Source of the DNA: Pyxidicoccus sp. MSG2
GTDB taxonomy: Bacteria > Myxococcota > Myxococcia > Myxococcales > Myxococcaceae
Direction of reading: 5' to 3'
NCBI RefSeq assembly: GCF_026626705.1
Contig: NZ_JAPNKC010000001.1
Span: forward strand, 2,170,001 to 2,234,000
Length of the DNA stretch: 64,000 bases
Below, piece by piece: positions 27,122 through 38,864 of the stretch. The translations under genes and the position numbers were made by a program. The stretch's first letter is position 1. Each line of letters begins with the position of its first letter. The notes below the pieces were generated by a model. That model saw nothing but the letters and a program-made list of their open reading frames with translations, ran no database searches and was not told the DNA's origin.

Positions 27122-27760
27122 GTGACGCCCTACGAGCAGATTTTCGAGAACAACCGTCGCTGGGCGGAAGAGCAGCTCCGGACGGACCCCGAGTACTTCG
27201 CCCGGCTCTCCGTCGAGCAGCGTCCGGACTTCCTCTACATCGGCTGCTCGGACAGCCGCGTGCCGGCGAATCAAATCATGGGCCTGGCGCCCGGGGACGT
27301 CTTCGTCCACCGCAACGTCGCCAACCTGGTCAACAACGTCGACCTCAACGTGATGTCCGTCATCAACTACGGCGTCCGGCACCTCGAGGTGAAGCACATC
27401 ATCCTGTGCGGCCACTACGGGTGCGGCGGCGTGAAGGCCGCCATGATTCCCAGGGATCTGGGCATCCTCAACCCCTGGCTGCGCAACATCCGCGACGTGT
27501 ACCGCATGCACAAGGCGGAGCTGGACGGCATCAAGGACGAGGCGCTCCGCTATGACAGGCTGGTGGAGCTCAACGTCATGGAGCAGAGCATCAACGTCAT
27601 CAAGACGGCCGCCGTGCAGCAGGCCTATCTCAAGCGCGGCTTCCCCACCGTCCACGCGTGGGTGTTCGACATGCGCAACGGCCTCATCAAGGATTTGCGG
27701 CTCGACTTCCAGAAGACGCTGCGCGAAATCCAGGAGATCTACGACCTGACGGGCGTCTGA
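27122..27760 (+). CDS. can: Beta-class carbonic anhydrase
   Basis: The 212-residue zinc enzyme interconverts CO2 and bicarbonate. Zinc ligands and partner residues are all present: Cys42 and Asp44 in GCSDSRVP, and His98 and Cys101 in CGHYGCGG. These are the same positions as in E. coli Can. The GTG at 27122 gives the family-typical start (TPYEQIFENNRRWAEEQL) and correct length; the open frame extends further upstream to 26762 but encodes only low-complexity sequence. It is a single gene convergent with the TPR gene to the right. Confidence 0.93.
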   Translation: MTPYEQIFENNRRWAEEQLRTDPEYFARLSVEQRPDFLYIGCSDSRVPANQIMGLAPGDVFVHRNVANLVNNVDLNVMSVINYGVRHLEVKHIILCGHYGCGGVKAAMIPRDLGILNPWLRNIRDVYRMHKAELDGIKDEALRYDRLVELNVMEQSINVIKTAAVQQAYLKRGFPTVHAWVFDMRNGLIKDLRLDFQKTLREIQEIYDLTGV

Positions 27761-27777
27761 GCGGGCCGAGGCGGAGA

Positions 27778-27791
27778 GGCCGGCGCCGGCC
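27778..27791. terminator. Palindrome between convergent genes
   Basis: The perfect 14-bp palindrome GGCCGGCGCCGGCC lies in the 36-bp gap between the carbonic anhydrase stop and the stop of the convergent TPR gene. It has no loop and no T-tract, so a terminator role is tentative. Confidence 0.3.
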
Positions 27792-27796
27792 GGCCC

Positions 27797-29251
27797 TCAC
27801 TTCGGCGGGCGGAAGACGTACTGGAAGACGGGCGCGTCCTGCCCGGGCGGGTACTGCGCGTCCAGGAAGGCGAAGTACGCGTGGCCGGCAATGAACGCGT
27901 CCTTGAGGCTGTCGTAGAGGACGGCCACCTGCGTGGCGCGCCCGGACTCGTCCACCTGGACGCGCACCTTGAGGTTGCCCTTGAGCTCCGGCACCTCCTT
28001 GAGCCGCTCCATGTAGAGCGCCACCAGCCCCAGCGACACGCGGTTGTAGACCTGGTCCGCCGTCCCCCGGGCCGGGGTGGCGGGCAGGCGGAAGCGCTTC
28101 ACGAGCGCCGCGGCCTCCCCTTCCGCCTCCGGCACCCGCCGCTCCGGGGCCGCGAGCGCCGCGCGGTACGCCCCCAGCGCGTCCTGGAACCGCTCCTGCT
28201 TCAGCACCAGCCGGGCCCGGCGCACGTGGACGTCGGAGCGCGCCGGGGCCCGCTCGGACGCCTTCACGAGGAAGCCTTCCGCGGCGGCCACGTCGCCCCG
28301 GGCCTCGGCCAGCTCCGCCAGCCGGAGCGCCGCTTCCGCGTCCCTGCCGTCCGCCTCCATGAGGCGCCCCAGGGCCTTCTCCTCGTCGGGACCCCGGCCC
28401 AGTTCCGCGTACAGCCGCGCCAACTGCCAGAGTGACGCGGGCTCCGCGCCCCCCAGCGCCACGTAGCGCTCCAGCGACGCCGCGGCCTTGTCCTTCTCCG
28501 CCGCCGCCAGCCACAGCCCGGCCTGGAGCCGGTGGGCCTCCCTGTCGCGCGGCTTGAGCGCGACGAGCTTGTCTCCGGCCACGGCGGCGGCGCGCACGTC
28601 GTTGCCCGCCTGGGCCAGCCGCGCCAGCGTCTTGAGGGCCTCGGGCTGCTCGGGCCAGGCCTCCACGGCGCGCGTCAGCTCCGCGCGCGCGTCGGCCTCG
28701 CGCCCCGGCTGCTGGGCGAGGAACAGCCCCAGCGCCGTGCGAATCTGCGGCGCGTCCAGCTTCGCGAGCGCCTCGCGGAAGCGGGCCTCCGCCTCCGCCG
28801 GCTTGCGCTCCGCCTGCAGCAGCATCGCCTCGGCCCACAGCGCGGGCGCGAAGCCGGGCGCCTGGCGTAGCGCGGTGGCGAGCACCCCGCGGGCCTCCGC
28901 CAGCATCCCCCAGCGCACGTAGATGAGCCCCATGCCCACGAGGGGCCAGGGGTTCTCCGGGTAGAGGGTGGAGAGCGCCTTCAGCTCGTTCCAGCACGCG
29001 TCCATGGGGAACAGCAACCACGCCCGGTACACGCGGGGCATGGAGTCGTGCGGCCGCTCCCGGGCCTGCTCGTCGAAGTCGTCCTCCAGCGCGCGGGCCC
29101 TGCCCTGCACGCGGGCCGTCTCGAGCTGGCGGAGCACCCCCATCACCTCCGCCTCCGGTGGCAGCGCCCGGCGCGAGGCCGCACCCCAGGCGGGGGCGGC
29201 CAGCACGAGCCACACGAGGGCCGATAGACGCAGGTACGGACGGGAGGCCAT
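27797..29251 (-). CDS. Secreted TPR protein with TonB-like C-terminal domain
   Basis: The 484-residue protein has a signal peptide (about 1-23, cleavage after PAWGA). It then has roughly nine TPR-like helical repeats to about residue 370. The C-terminal region contains LKVRVQVDESGRATQVAVLYDSLKDAF, the strand-turn pattern of the TonB/AgmX-type C-terminal domain seen in many myxobacterial proteins. It probably acts in the periplasm as a protein-protein adaptor. The start at 29251 is chosen because it begins the signal peptide; upstream codons are low complexity. The nearest upstream gene ends only 78 bp away on the same strand. Confidence 0.78.
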   Translation of the reverse strand: MASRPYLRLSALVWLVLAAPAWGAASRRALPPEAEVMGVLRQLETARVQGRARALEDDFDEQARERPHDSMPRVYRAWLLFPMDACWNELKALSTLYPENPWPLVGMGLIYVRWGMLAEARGVLATALRQAPGFAPALWAEAMLLQAERKPAEAEARFREALAKLDAPQIRTALGLFLAQQPGREADARAELTRAVEAWPEQPEALKTLARLAQAGNDVRAAAVAGDKLVALKPRDREAHRLQAGLWLAAAEKDKAAASLERYVALGGAEPASLWQLARLYAELGRGPDEEKALGRLMEADGRDAEAALRLAELAEARGDVAAAEGFLVKASERAPARSDVHVRRARLVLKQERFQDALGAYRAALAAPERRVPEAEGEAAALVKRFRLPATPARGTADQVYNRVSLGLVALYMERLKEVPELKGNLKVRVQVDESGRATQVAVLYDSLKDAFIAGHAYFAFLDAQYPPGQDAPVFQYVFRPPK

Positions 29252-29328
29252 AAAAGCGCGGGGACCATACCAGACGGTCCCCGCGCCACGACTGCTCCCT
29301 TGCTCGGCGGTCCTACGAGACCCGACGG

Positions 29329-31080
<1,752 letters not shown>

Positions 31081-31316
31081 GAACACAGATGCTGAAAGTG
31101 CTTGAAGCATGTGTCAATCCATCCATGAGGCCCGGCCTCTCGACGGCCCCCAAGCCGTGCAGGATTCACATACATGTGCAGGATGAGCGGACTTTCGCCC
31201 GGTCCGAGTGACTCGCGCCCACATGCACATCCATGCCGGGAGAGCAGCCATTCACGGCTTCCCCGCCGGGCTTCCAGGCGTGGCGGTAACACCGGAACGT
31301 CTGTATTCGCGTGTTT

Positions 31317-32777
31317 TCAGTCCGCCGTGTTGCGCAGGTACTGCGCGTAGAAGCGCACCGCGCCCGCGTAGCCCTGCACGGACACGCGCTCGTCGCGGCC
31401 GTGGAGGCGCGCCAGGTCGGCGCGCTCCAGGCGCAGGGGCATGAAGCGGTAGACGCTGTCGCTCAAGGCCGTGAAGTAGCGCGCGTCGGCGGCGCCCACC
31501 ATGAGGTACGGCGCCACCAGGGACTCGGGGAACACCTGGCGGATGCTCCGCTGCAGCACGCCCCAGGCCTCCGAGTCCGTCCGCGACACCGGCGAGGGCT
31601 CGCTCTGGAAGGACAGCGTGCCCGCCTTCACCCGCGAGTCGTCCACCACGCGGCGCACGTGCTCGAGCACGCCCTCCACGGAGTCGCCGGGGAGGATGCG
31701 GAAGTTCACCACCGCGCGGGCTCGGGCCGGCAGCACGTTGTCCTTCACACTGCCCTCGAACATGGTGGCCGCGGTGGTGGTGCGCACCGCCGCGTTGGTG
31801 GAGGGCTGGGCGCTCAACTGGCGCACCACCAGCGGCTCGAAGAGCCACAGGTTGGCGAACACGAGCCGCATGCCGAACGGCATCTCCGGCCCCATGAAGT
31901 CGAAGAGGGCCCGGCTCCCGCCCCGCAGCCGGGCCGGCATCGGCTGCTCCTCCAGGCGCGTGACGGCGCGGCTGAGCACGCCCACGGCCGTCTGCTTCGG
32001 AGGCATGGACGAGTGGCCCCCCTCCCCCTCCACCACCAGCTCCACGCTGACGAAGCCCTTCTCCGCCACGCCCACCAGCGCCACCGGCGCCGTCACGCCC
32101 GGGACGGTGCCCGTGAGCATCATCCCGCCCTCGTCCAGCACGGACTCCAGCGTCACGCCGCGCTCGCGCAGCATCCGCGCCACGACTTCCGCGCCCCCGT
32201 GGCCGCCCACCTCCTCATCCCCGCCGAAGGCGAGCAGCACCGTGCGCTTCGGCGCGTGCCCCGCCGCGAGCAGCGCCTCCACCGCCTCCAGGATGGCCAG
32301 CACGCTGCCCTTGTCGTCCAGCGCGCCCCGGCCCCACACGTACCCGTCCGCCACGTCGCCACTGAACGGAGGGCGCGTCCAGGCGCCTTCCGTGCCGGGC
32401 TCCACCGGCACCACGTCCAGGTGCCCCACCAGCAGCACCGGGCGCAGCGAGGCGTCCGTGCCCTGCCACGTGTAGAGGGCGGAGTGGCGGCCCACGGCCT
32501 CGCGCTTCAGCGACGCGTGGACGCGGGGGAAGTGCTCCCGCAGGTAGTCGTGCAGCGCGGTGAAGGCGGCGTCGTTGGCGGGCGCCCCGTCCGACGCGGC
32601 CACCGTCTTCAGCCGCAGCGCCCCCGCGAGCCGGGCCGCCGCCGCGTCCGCGTCCACGGAGAACGGCGCCGCGGCCTCCACGGCCACCTGGCGGGAGGGG
32701 GCGGACAGCGTCCTCGTCACGAGGACGCCGGCCAGCAGGCACAGGCCGAGCAACAGCAGCAGCAGGAGGCGTTTCAT
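31317..32777 (-). CDS. M20 family metallopeptidase (carboxypeptidase S/PM20D1-like)
   Basis: The 486-residue protein starts with a membrane-anchor or signal helix (about 1-22). The M20 catalytic domain shows the zinc-ligand motif VGHLDVVPV, GRGALDDKGS with the bridging Asp, and the GGDEEVGG catalytic Glu pair. A dimerisation insert starts at EGGHSSMPP. The family hydrolyses or condenses N-acyl amino acids or dipeptides. Length and N-terminal anchor fit the carboxypeptidase S/PM20D1 branch. It is divergent from the GH18 gene on its right. Confidence 0.88.
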   Translation of the reverse strand: MKRLLLLLLLGLCLLAGVLVTRTLSAPSRQVAVEAAAPFSVDADAAAARLAGALRLKTVAASDGAPANDAAFTALHDYLREHFPRVHASLKREAVGRHSALYTWQGTDASLRPVLLVGHLDVVPVEPGTEGAWTRPPFSGDVADGYVWGRGALDDKGSVLAILEAVEALLAAGHAPKRTVLLAFGGDEEVGGHGGAEVVARMLRERGVTLESVLDEGGMMLTGTVPGVTAPVALVGVAEKGFVSVELVVEGEGGHSSMPPKQTAVGVLSRAVTRLEEQPMPARLRGGSRALFDFMGPEMPFGMRLVFANLWLFEPLVVRQLSAQPSTNAAVRTTTAATMFEGSVKDNVLPARARAVVNFRILPGDSVEGVLEHVRRVVDDSRVKAGTLSFQSEPSPVSRTDSEAWGVLQRSIRQVFPESLVAPYLMVGAADARYFTALSDSVYRFMPLRLERADLARLHGRDERVSVQGYAGAVRFYAQYLRNTAD

Positions 32778-32972
32778 CGAAGGGGCTCGCGAAGGGGGCG
32801 CCCTACGCTAACAGACCGGGAAATCCCCCTTTCGGGCCCTCCGGCATCTCATACTCCGAGAGGAATCCGACCCACACAGCCGCGAAAACCCCGAGAGAGT
32901 CTCATATTCAATTTTCCACTGTAAGTGTCAGGGAGTTCTCGTATATACGGACCTTCTCCGAGGGGTGGGTCC

Positions 32973-34757
32973 ATGCAGATTCAGTCCATGACGAACCGGT
33001 GGGTCGTCCTTCTACTCATGGCGGGAGCGGTGTTGGTGGGGTGCGGTGGGAAGGCCGACGACACGGGGCTTCCGGGGGCCCCGTCCTCGGTGAAGGCCGA
33101 CGCGGCGGACACCCTGGCCCTGGTGAAGTGGACGCCGCCGACGACGGACGGCGGCAACCCGCTCATGTACTACGTGGTCCGCTGCGAGCCGGCGTGCGGC
33201 GGCGCCATCGTCGCCGCGGACGAGATGCAGGCCACGGTGCGCGGCCTCAACAACGGCTTTCCCTACCTCTTCAAGGTGTCGGCGGTGAATGCGAAGGGCG
33301 AGGGCCCGGCCTCCATCCCCACGGAGGCAGTGACGCCCCTGGCCGGCGTCGAGGTGGCCAACCCCACCGTCCCGGGCCAGCCCCGCTCCGTGCGCGCGAC
33401 GGCGGGCAACGGCGAGGCGTACGTGAGCTGGCTGGCGCCGGCCAGCTTCGGTGGGCGGACCCTGAGCTCCTACCGCGTCACCGCGGAGCCGGGGGGCGTC
33501 ACGGTGACGGTGGACGCGCCGGCCGCGAGCGTCACCCTTCCCGGCCTCCTCAACGGCGTGCCCTACCGCTTCGAGGTGGTGGCCACCAACGCGGTGGGGG
33601 ACGGCCCGGAAGTCTCCACCTCCCTGGTGCAGCCGCGCTCGGGCGGCGCGCCGACGAGCTGGGTGTCGGGCTACTACGTCGGCTACCAGCGCGCGCTGCT
33701 CCCGGTGGAGTCCGTGGACCTGTCGGGCATCACCCACCTCGTCGTCGGCCGCTTCAAGCCGGGCCACTGGGGCACGGTGAGCGCGGACCTGGACATCACC
33801 GACTACGAGGGCCCCGTCGTGGCGAAGGCGCTCGCCGAGCGCGCCCACGCGCACGGGCGCAAGGCACTGATGATGCTGGGGGGCTACGGCGAGCATGACC
33901 GCTTCCTGACCGCCACGACCGACGAGTCGCGTCCCATCCTGGTGAAGAACCTCATCAAGTTGATGGACGAGCTGGGCTACGACGGCATCGACGTGGACTG
34001 GGAGCCCATCAACCTGGCCGCGGAGACGCCCGAGGGCGCCGAGCCCCCGCCGGATGACGGCGAGCAGCTCCTGGCGCTGCTGGATGACCTGCGCGCCGCG
34101 CGGCCGGACATCATCCTCACCATGCCGGTGGACTGGCTGAACTCCAACTTCGGGATGAGCCCGGTCCGGGCGGAGTTCATGGGGCGGCTGGCCGCACGCG
34201 TCGACCAGATGAACATCATGTCCTACAAGATGAGCGGCAACTGGGGCAGCTGGGAGAGCTGGCACTCCAGCCCGCTCACGGACGACTCGCCCCACCGGCC
34301 CACCTCGGTGGCCAGCTCCGTCCAGGGCTACCTGGCGGCGGGGGTCCCCGCGGGGCGGCTGGGCGTGGGCATCGGCTTCTTCGGCACGTGCTGGCAGGGC
34401 GTGACGGAGCCGCGCACCCCGCTCGACGGCCGGCGGGACGTCGTCGAGGGGCAGAGCGACAACGCCATGAGCTACACCAACATCATGACGGAGTACTACG
34501 AGCCCGAGGCGTACCGCTGGGACGGCCAGGCGAAGTCTCCGTACCTGTCCTTCCCCTCCATGTACGGCCCCGGACACTGCAACTACATCTCCTACGAGGA
34601 CGCGCAGTCCATCGCCGCCAAGGGGCGCTTCGCGCGCGAGCAGGGACTGGGGGGCACCATCCTGTGGACCATCAACCAGGGCCACCTGCCCCGGGCCGCC
34701 GAGGGGCAGAAGGACCCGCTCCTGCAGGCCGTGAAGCGCGCGTTCCTGGACCCGTGA
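32973..34757 (+). CDS. Lipoprotein with two fibronectin type III domains and a GH18 chitinase-like domain
   Basis: The 594-residue protein has a lipoprotein signal (lipobox LVGC near residue 25). Two FN3 domains follow (about 30-125 and 130-225; APSSVKADAADTLALVKW and QPRSVRATAGNGEAYVSW starts). A glycosyl hydrolase family 18 domain runs from about residue 228. The GH18 catalytic motif DGIDVDWE is at 337-344 with Glu344 as the proton donor. It should hydrolyse chitin or related N-acetylglucosamine polymers at the cell surface, which fits a predatory, polymer-degrading lifestyle. The start at 32973 has GAGGGG-like sequence ahead. Confidence 0.88.
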   Translation: MQIQSMTNRWVVLLLMAGAVLVGCGGKADDTGLPGAPSSVKADAADTLALVKWTPPTTDGGNPLMYYVVRCEPACGGAIVAADEMQATVRGLNNGFPYLFKVSAVNAKGEGPASIPTEAVTPLAGVEVANPTVPGQPRSVRATAGNGEAYVSWLAPASFGGRTLSSYRVTAEPGGVTVTVDAPAASVTLPGLLNGVPYRFEVVATNAVGDGPEVSTSLVQPRSGGAPTSWVSGYYVGYQRALLPVESVDLSGITHLVVGRFKPGHWGTVSADLDITDYEGPVVAKALAERAHAHGRKALMMLGGYGEHDRFLTATTDESRPILVKNLIKLMDELGYDGIDVDWEPINLAAETPEGAEPPPDDGEQLLALLDDLRAARPDIILTMPVDWLNSNFGMSPVRAEFMGRLAARVDQMNIMSYKMSGNWGSWESWHSSPLTDDSPHRPTSVASSVQGYLAAGVPAGRLGVGIGFFGTCWQGVTEPRTPLDGRRDVVEGQSDNAMSYTNIMTEYYEPEAYRWDGQAKSPYLSFPSMYGPGHCNYISYEDAQSIAAKGRFAREQGLGGTILWTINQGHLPRAAEGQKDPLLQAVKRAFLDP

Positions 34758-34770
34758 GCCCGAAGGCGCC

Positions 34771-35259
34771 TCAGCGTTGGAGGCAGATTTCCCCGCTCGC
34801 CTCGTTGGCGAAGGTGGACGTGCCGGTGCCCTGGAAGAGGATGTAGCCGGTGGCCCCGGCGAAGATGCCGGTGCCACCCACGACGACGTCCCTCGCCCCG
34901 ATGAGCCCGTTCGCCGTGTCCAGGATGCCCGTGTCGCGCGTCGTCAGCGTGCCGGCCTTCGTATGGAGGGTGAGCAGCCCGGAGTAGACCAGCGTCGTGG
35001 GCGCCTCGGTGGCCGCCGCCGGCTGGAGCGAGTCCGCCACGAAGCGGGTGCGCCCGTTGAGCAGCCCGTCCCCCTTGAATTCTCCCGTGGTGCAGATGCC
35101 CACCGGACTCTCACAGGCGCCGGCGCTGAGGGTGCTCGTCAACGTGCCGGAGACCTTCACGCACCTCGGCCTGGGACGCTCCCGGGCGGACGCGGACAGC
35201 CCCACCACCACGGCCCCCACCAGGACCGTCACCGCGAACCCACGAACACGCTTCAGCAT
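34771..35259 (-). CDS. Small secreted protein of unknown function
   Basis: The 162-residue protein has a signal peptide (about 1-24, ending LSASA). The mature domain is Gly/Thr-rich and beta-strand rich, with two Cys pairs (near 33/48 and 56/159) that could form disulfides. The alternating T-G-x-F/L pattern suggests a small beta-barrel resembling the allene-oxide-cyclase-like fold. This is a weak structural guess. It converges with the GH18 gene (13-bp gap) and has a GGAGGGAG ribosome binding sequence. Confidence 0.75.
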   Translation of the reverse strand: MLKRVRGFAVTVLVGAVVVGLSASARERPRPRCVKVSGTLTSTLSAGACESPVGICTTGEFKGDGLLNGRTRFVADSLQPAAATEAPTTLVYSGLLTLHTKAGTLTTRDTGILDTANGLIGARDVVVGGTGIFAGATGYILFQGTGTSTFANEASGEICLQR

Positions 35260-35438
35260 AGTGCTCCCTCCCGTGAGGCCGGAAAGCTACAGCATGTCTG
35301 GCTTTCTGGGAGTGCCTTGCAGGCTGATGTCAGTGCTGCCCCCTCCTGGGATACGTGAAACCCACCTCCCGGCTGCCGCCTCGCGGACACCCGGCGCCGG
35401 GCGCGAAGTGCTGGTTCCAACAGGGACGCTGCCCCAGC

Positions 35439-36254
35439 ATGCGCCCCATGGAAACCCACGGGCCCGTCACAGCGCTCACCATCGCCGGCTCGGACAGCGG
35501 GGGTGGCGCTGGCATCCAGGCCGACCTGAGCACCTTCGCGTTCCACCGCGTCCACGGCACCAGCGCCCTGACGGCCGTCACCGCGCAGAACACGCGGGGC
35601 GTCACCCGCGTGGACGTGCTGCCCGCTGCTTCCGTCGTCGCGCAAATCGACGCGGTGGCGACGGACATCGGCGCGGGCGCGGTAAAGACGGGCATGCTCG
35701 TCAACCCGGACATCATCACCGCGGTGGCCGGACGGCTGCGCGAATTGAAGCTGGGGCCGCTGGTGGTGGACCCGGTCATGGTGTCCCGGGCCGGCGCGCG
35801 GCTCATCGACGACGCGGCCGTGGGCGCACTGAAGGCCCTGCTGCTGCCGCTGGCCACGGTGGCCACACCCAACCGTCACGAGGCGGAATTGCTGGCGGGC
35901 CTGGAGCTGCACACGCTGGAGGACATGCGCGAGGCCGCGCGCCGCATCCACCGGCTCGGCCCCCGGGCGGTGCTCATCAAGGGCGGCGGCATGACGGGCG
36001 CCCTGCGTGGGACGGACGTCTGGTTCGACGGGGAGCGCCTGGAGACGCTGCACCTGCGCTCGGTGGAGACGCGCAACACCCACGGCACCGGGTGCACGCT
36101 GTCGGCGGCCATCGCCGCGCACCTGGCACTGGGGCGTGACGCCCTGGACGCCACCCGGCGCGCCAAGGCGTATGTCACCGCCGCGCTCGAGCACCCGCTG
36201 GCGCTGGGCAGCGGCCCCGGGCCCTTCAGCCACTTCTTCCCGCTGGACGGGTAG
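35439..36254 (+). CDS. thiD: Hydroxymethylpyrimidine/phosphomethylpyrimidine kinase
   Basis: The 271-residue kinase phosphorylates HMP and HMP-phosphate in thiamine synthesis. Family motifs are [16 protein letters not shown] at the N-terminus, [29 protein letters not shown], and the anion-hole motif [13 protein letters not shown] with the catalytic Asp-equivalent Cys region. The ATG at 35439 is used; a second ATG three codons later is possible. No thiamine riboswitch features (such as the CTGAGA box) were found in the 179-bp upstream region, so regulation here is not apparent. Confidence 0.93.
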   Translation: MRPMETHGPVTALTIAGSDSGGGAGIQADLSTFAFHRVHGTSALTAVTAQNTRGVTRVDVLPAASVVAQIDAVATDIGAGAVKTGMLVNPDIITAVAGRLRELKLGPLVVDPVMVSRAGARLIDDAAVGALKALLLPLATVATPNRHEAELLAGLELHTLEDMREAARRIHRLGPRAVLIKGGGMTGALRGTDVWFDGERLETLHLRSVETRNTHGTGCTLSAAIAAHLALGRDALDATRRAKAYVTAALEHPLALGSGPGPFSHFFPLDG

Positions 36255-36319
36255 GCCCCCGCCAGCCGGGGCTCCCGGGCTCCGGGGCTGCGCTCCCCGG
36301 AGGCCGGTGCGCGGGCGCG

Positions 36320-38554
36320 CTACTTCGCGTCCTTCGCCTGCGCCGTCGCGCCCGGAACGGGGAAGCCGCGCTTGCGCATCAGCGCGTCGATGCCCGCGTC
36401 ACGGCCGCGGAAGCCGCGGTAGGCCTCGGCAGGGTCCAGCGTGTTGCCCACGGAGAAGACATTCTTGCGCAGCCGCTCGGCCACGGCCCTGTCGTAGGCG
36501 CCCTTGCCCGCGGTGAAGGCCTCGAAGGCGTCCGCCGTCAGCGTGTCGGACCACAGGTAGCTGTAGTAGCCCGCCGAGTACCCGTCGCCGGCGAAGACGT
36601 GACCGAACTGCGGCGTGCGGTGCCGCATCACGATTTCCCTCGGCATGCCCAGCGACGTCAGCGTGTCGCGCTCGAAGGCATCCGGGTCGATGGGCTTGTC
36701 CCCCGCCAGATGCAGCTTCATGTCGATGAGCGCGCTCGACAGGTACTCCACCGTGCCGAAGCCCTGGTTGAACGTCGCGGCCTTCTCGATGCGGGACACC
36801 AGCGCCTTCGGAATGGGCTTCCCCGTCTGGTAGTGCAGCGCGTAGGTGTTGAGCACCTCGGGCGTGGACAGCCAGTGCTCCAGGAGCTGCGAGGGGAACT
36901 CCACGTAGTCGCGCGCCACGGAGGTGCCCGCCAGCGACGGGTACGTCACGTTGGAGCTGAGCCCGTGCAGCGCGTGGCCGAACTCGTGGAACAGCGTGGA
37001 CGCGTCCTCCCAGCTGATGAGCACTGCTTCCCCGGGCGCGCCCTTCACGAAGTTGGAGTTGTTGGAGACAATCGTCGTGACTTCGCCGCGGAACCGCTCC
37101 TGGTTGCGGTACGCGTTCATCCACGCGCCGGAGCGCTTGCCGGGCCGCGCGTACGGGTCGAAGTACCAGAGCCCCACGTGGCGGCCGCTGGCCTTGTCCT
37201 TCACCTCCCAGACGCGCACGTCGGGGTGGTAGACGGGCACGTCGTCGACCTGGGTGAAGGCGAAGCCGAACAGCTCGCCCGCCACCCAGAACATGCCCTC
37301 GCGCAGCTTCTCCAGCTGCAGGTACGGCTTCACCTCGTTCTGGTCCAAATCATACTTCGCCTTGCGGACCTTCTCCGCGTAGTAGCGGTAGTCCCAGGGC
37401 TCGATTTTCAGCTTCGCGCCCTGCTTGTCCGCCACGGCCTGCATGTCCCGGACTTCCTCGTGGACACGGGCCACCGCGGGCTTCCAGACGGCCTCCATCA
37501 GCTCCATGGCGCGCTCGGGCGTCTTCGCCATGGTGTTCTCCAGCCGCCAGTGCGCGTGCGTCGCGTAGCCCAGCAGCTTCGCGCGCTCGGCGCGCAGCTT
37601 CAGCACCTCGGCGATGATGGCGTTGTTGTCGCGTGCGTCGCCGTTGTCACCGCGGTTGACGTAGTTGCGCCACACCTTCTCGCGCAGGTCGCGCCGGGCC
37701 GAGTACGTGAGGAACGGCTCCATGGACGAGCGCGTATTGGTGATGACCCACTTGCCCTTCAAGCCCCGCGACTCGGCCGCGGCCGCCGCGCCGGCGCGCA
37801 CGGAGTCGGGCAGCCCCGCGAGGTCCGCCTCGGACTCCAGGACGACGGTGTAGCCCTCCTCCTCGGCCAGGACATTCTGGCTGAAGGACGTGTAGAGCGA
37901 CGCGAGCCGCTGGTTGATGGCGGCCAGCTTCTGCTTCGCCGCCGCGTCCAGCTTCGCGCCCGAGCGGGCGAAGCGCGTGTAGTGCAGCCACGTGAGCCGC
38001 TGCTGCTCGGGCGTCAGCTTCGCCTTGTCGGGCGAGTTGTAGACGGCCTCGATGCGCTTGAAGAGCCCCGCGTTCTGGTAGATTTCATCGTCGAAGGCCG
38101 CGAGCTTCGGCGCCATCTCCCGCTGGAGCGCCTGGACCTCCGGGGAGGCCATGGTCGAGCTCCACACGCCGTAGAGCGTCTCCACGTCGGAGAACGTCTT
38201 CCCGGCCGCCTCCAGCGCGACGATGGTGTTCTCGAACGTCGGCGGGACGGCCGTGTCGACGATGGCTGCGATTTCCCGGCGGTTCTCCTCCATGGCCGCC
38301 TCGAGCGCGGGCTTGAACTGCGCCACCTGGACCTGGGCGAACGGCGGCAACCCACCGTGCGGCCCGGCCCACTTCGCGAGCAGCGGGTTCGACGGGGCGG
38401 CGGGCGCCGTGGAGCCAGACGGGGCAGTGGAAGGGGTGGAGGCAGACGGGGCGGAAGCCATGTTCTGGGACTCCTGGGCGGGCGGGGTCGTCGTGGCGCA
38501 ACCGGCGGATGCGAGCACGGCCATGCCCGCACCGGCGAAGAGGAGCTTACGCAT
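36320..38554 (-). CDS. M3 family metallopeptidase lipoprotein (oligopeptidase A/Dcp-like)
   Basis: The 744-residue zinc oligopeptidase is related to PrlC and Dcp. It carries HEFGHALH with His523, Glu524 and His527, and a downstream Glu ligand is expected about 25 residues later. Unlike the cytoplasmic E. coli enzymes it starts with a lipoprotein signal (MRKLLFAGAGMAVLASAGC) and an Ala/Ser/Pro-rich linker of about 45 residues, so it should act in the periplasm or at the cell surface on short peptides. The start at 38554 begins this signal. The long frame upstream is low complexity. Confidence 0.9.
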   Translation of the reverse strand: MRKLLFAGAGMAVLASAGCATTTPPAQESQNMASAPSASTPSTAPSGSTAPAAPSNPLLAKWAGPHGGLPPFAQVQVAQFKPALEAAMEENRREIAAIVDTAVPPTFENTIVALEAAGKTFSDVETLYGVWSSTMASPEVQALQREMAPKLAAFDDEIYQNAGLFKRIEAVYNSPDKAKLTPEQQRLTWLHYTRFARSGAKLDAAAKQKLAAINQRLASLYTSFSQNVLAEEEGYTVVLESEADLAGLPDSVRAGAAAAAESRGLKGKWVITNTRSSMEPFLTYSARRDLREKVWRNYVNRGDNGDARDNNAIIAEVLKLRAERAKLLGYATHAHWRLENTMAKTPERAMELMEAVWKPAVARVHEEVRDMQAVADKQGAKLKIEPWDYRYYAEKVRKAKYDLDQNEVKPYLQLEKLREGMFWVAGELFGFAFTQVDDVPVYHPDVRVWEVKDKASGRHVGLWYFDPYARPGKRSGAWMNAYRNQERFRGEVTTIVSNNSNFVKGAPGEAVLISWEDASTLFHEFGHALHGLSSNVTYPSLAGTSVARDYVEFPSQLLEHWLSTPEVLNTYALHYQTGKPIPKALVSRIEKAATFNQGFGTVEYLSSALIDMKLHLAGDKPIDPDAFERDTLTSLGMPREIVMRHRTPQFGHVFAGDGYSAGYYSYLWSDTLTADAFEAFTAGKGAYDRAVAERLRKNVFSVGNTLDPAEAYRGFRGRDAGIDALMRKRGFPVPGATAQAKDAK

Positions 38555-38864
38555 GAGAAGGGGGTCTCCCAACGAAAGGGTGGCTGTCTGGTAGGGGCGG
38601 AGCCTGGCGGCGGCCCGCCGCGAACCGTAGGACGGAATCGCGGCGCCCCCAACACGCCCGCCTGCCCGCCTCTTCCCGAGTCCCCCACGCCTCCCCACGG
38701 CGAGGCCCAGCCGCGCTGAGCCCCCCACCCATGCCGAGCCTCCCCCCACGCCTCGCCGCGCTGCCATGGCGGGGGCCCGCCCTCCACCTCGCCCCCCGGT
38801 GGAGCACGCGGTGTGTCATCTTCCCGGAGGCGCGAACGACCCTCCCCGCCCAGCCGTTCTCCCC
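38555..38864. promoter_or_regulatory. Divergent intergenic region, no gene seen
   Basis: These 310 bp separate the divergent M3 peptidase and CoA-transferase genes and should contain both promoters. The sequence is C-rich and repetitive (several CCCCACGCC-like stretches). I found no clear promoter, operator or small gene. Confidence 0.4.

Noticed and set aside
35260..35438. Thiamine pyrophosphate riboswitch ahead of thiD
   Set aside because: No CTGAGA-type core or matching helix was seen in the leader.
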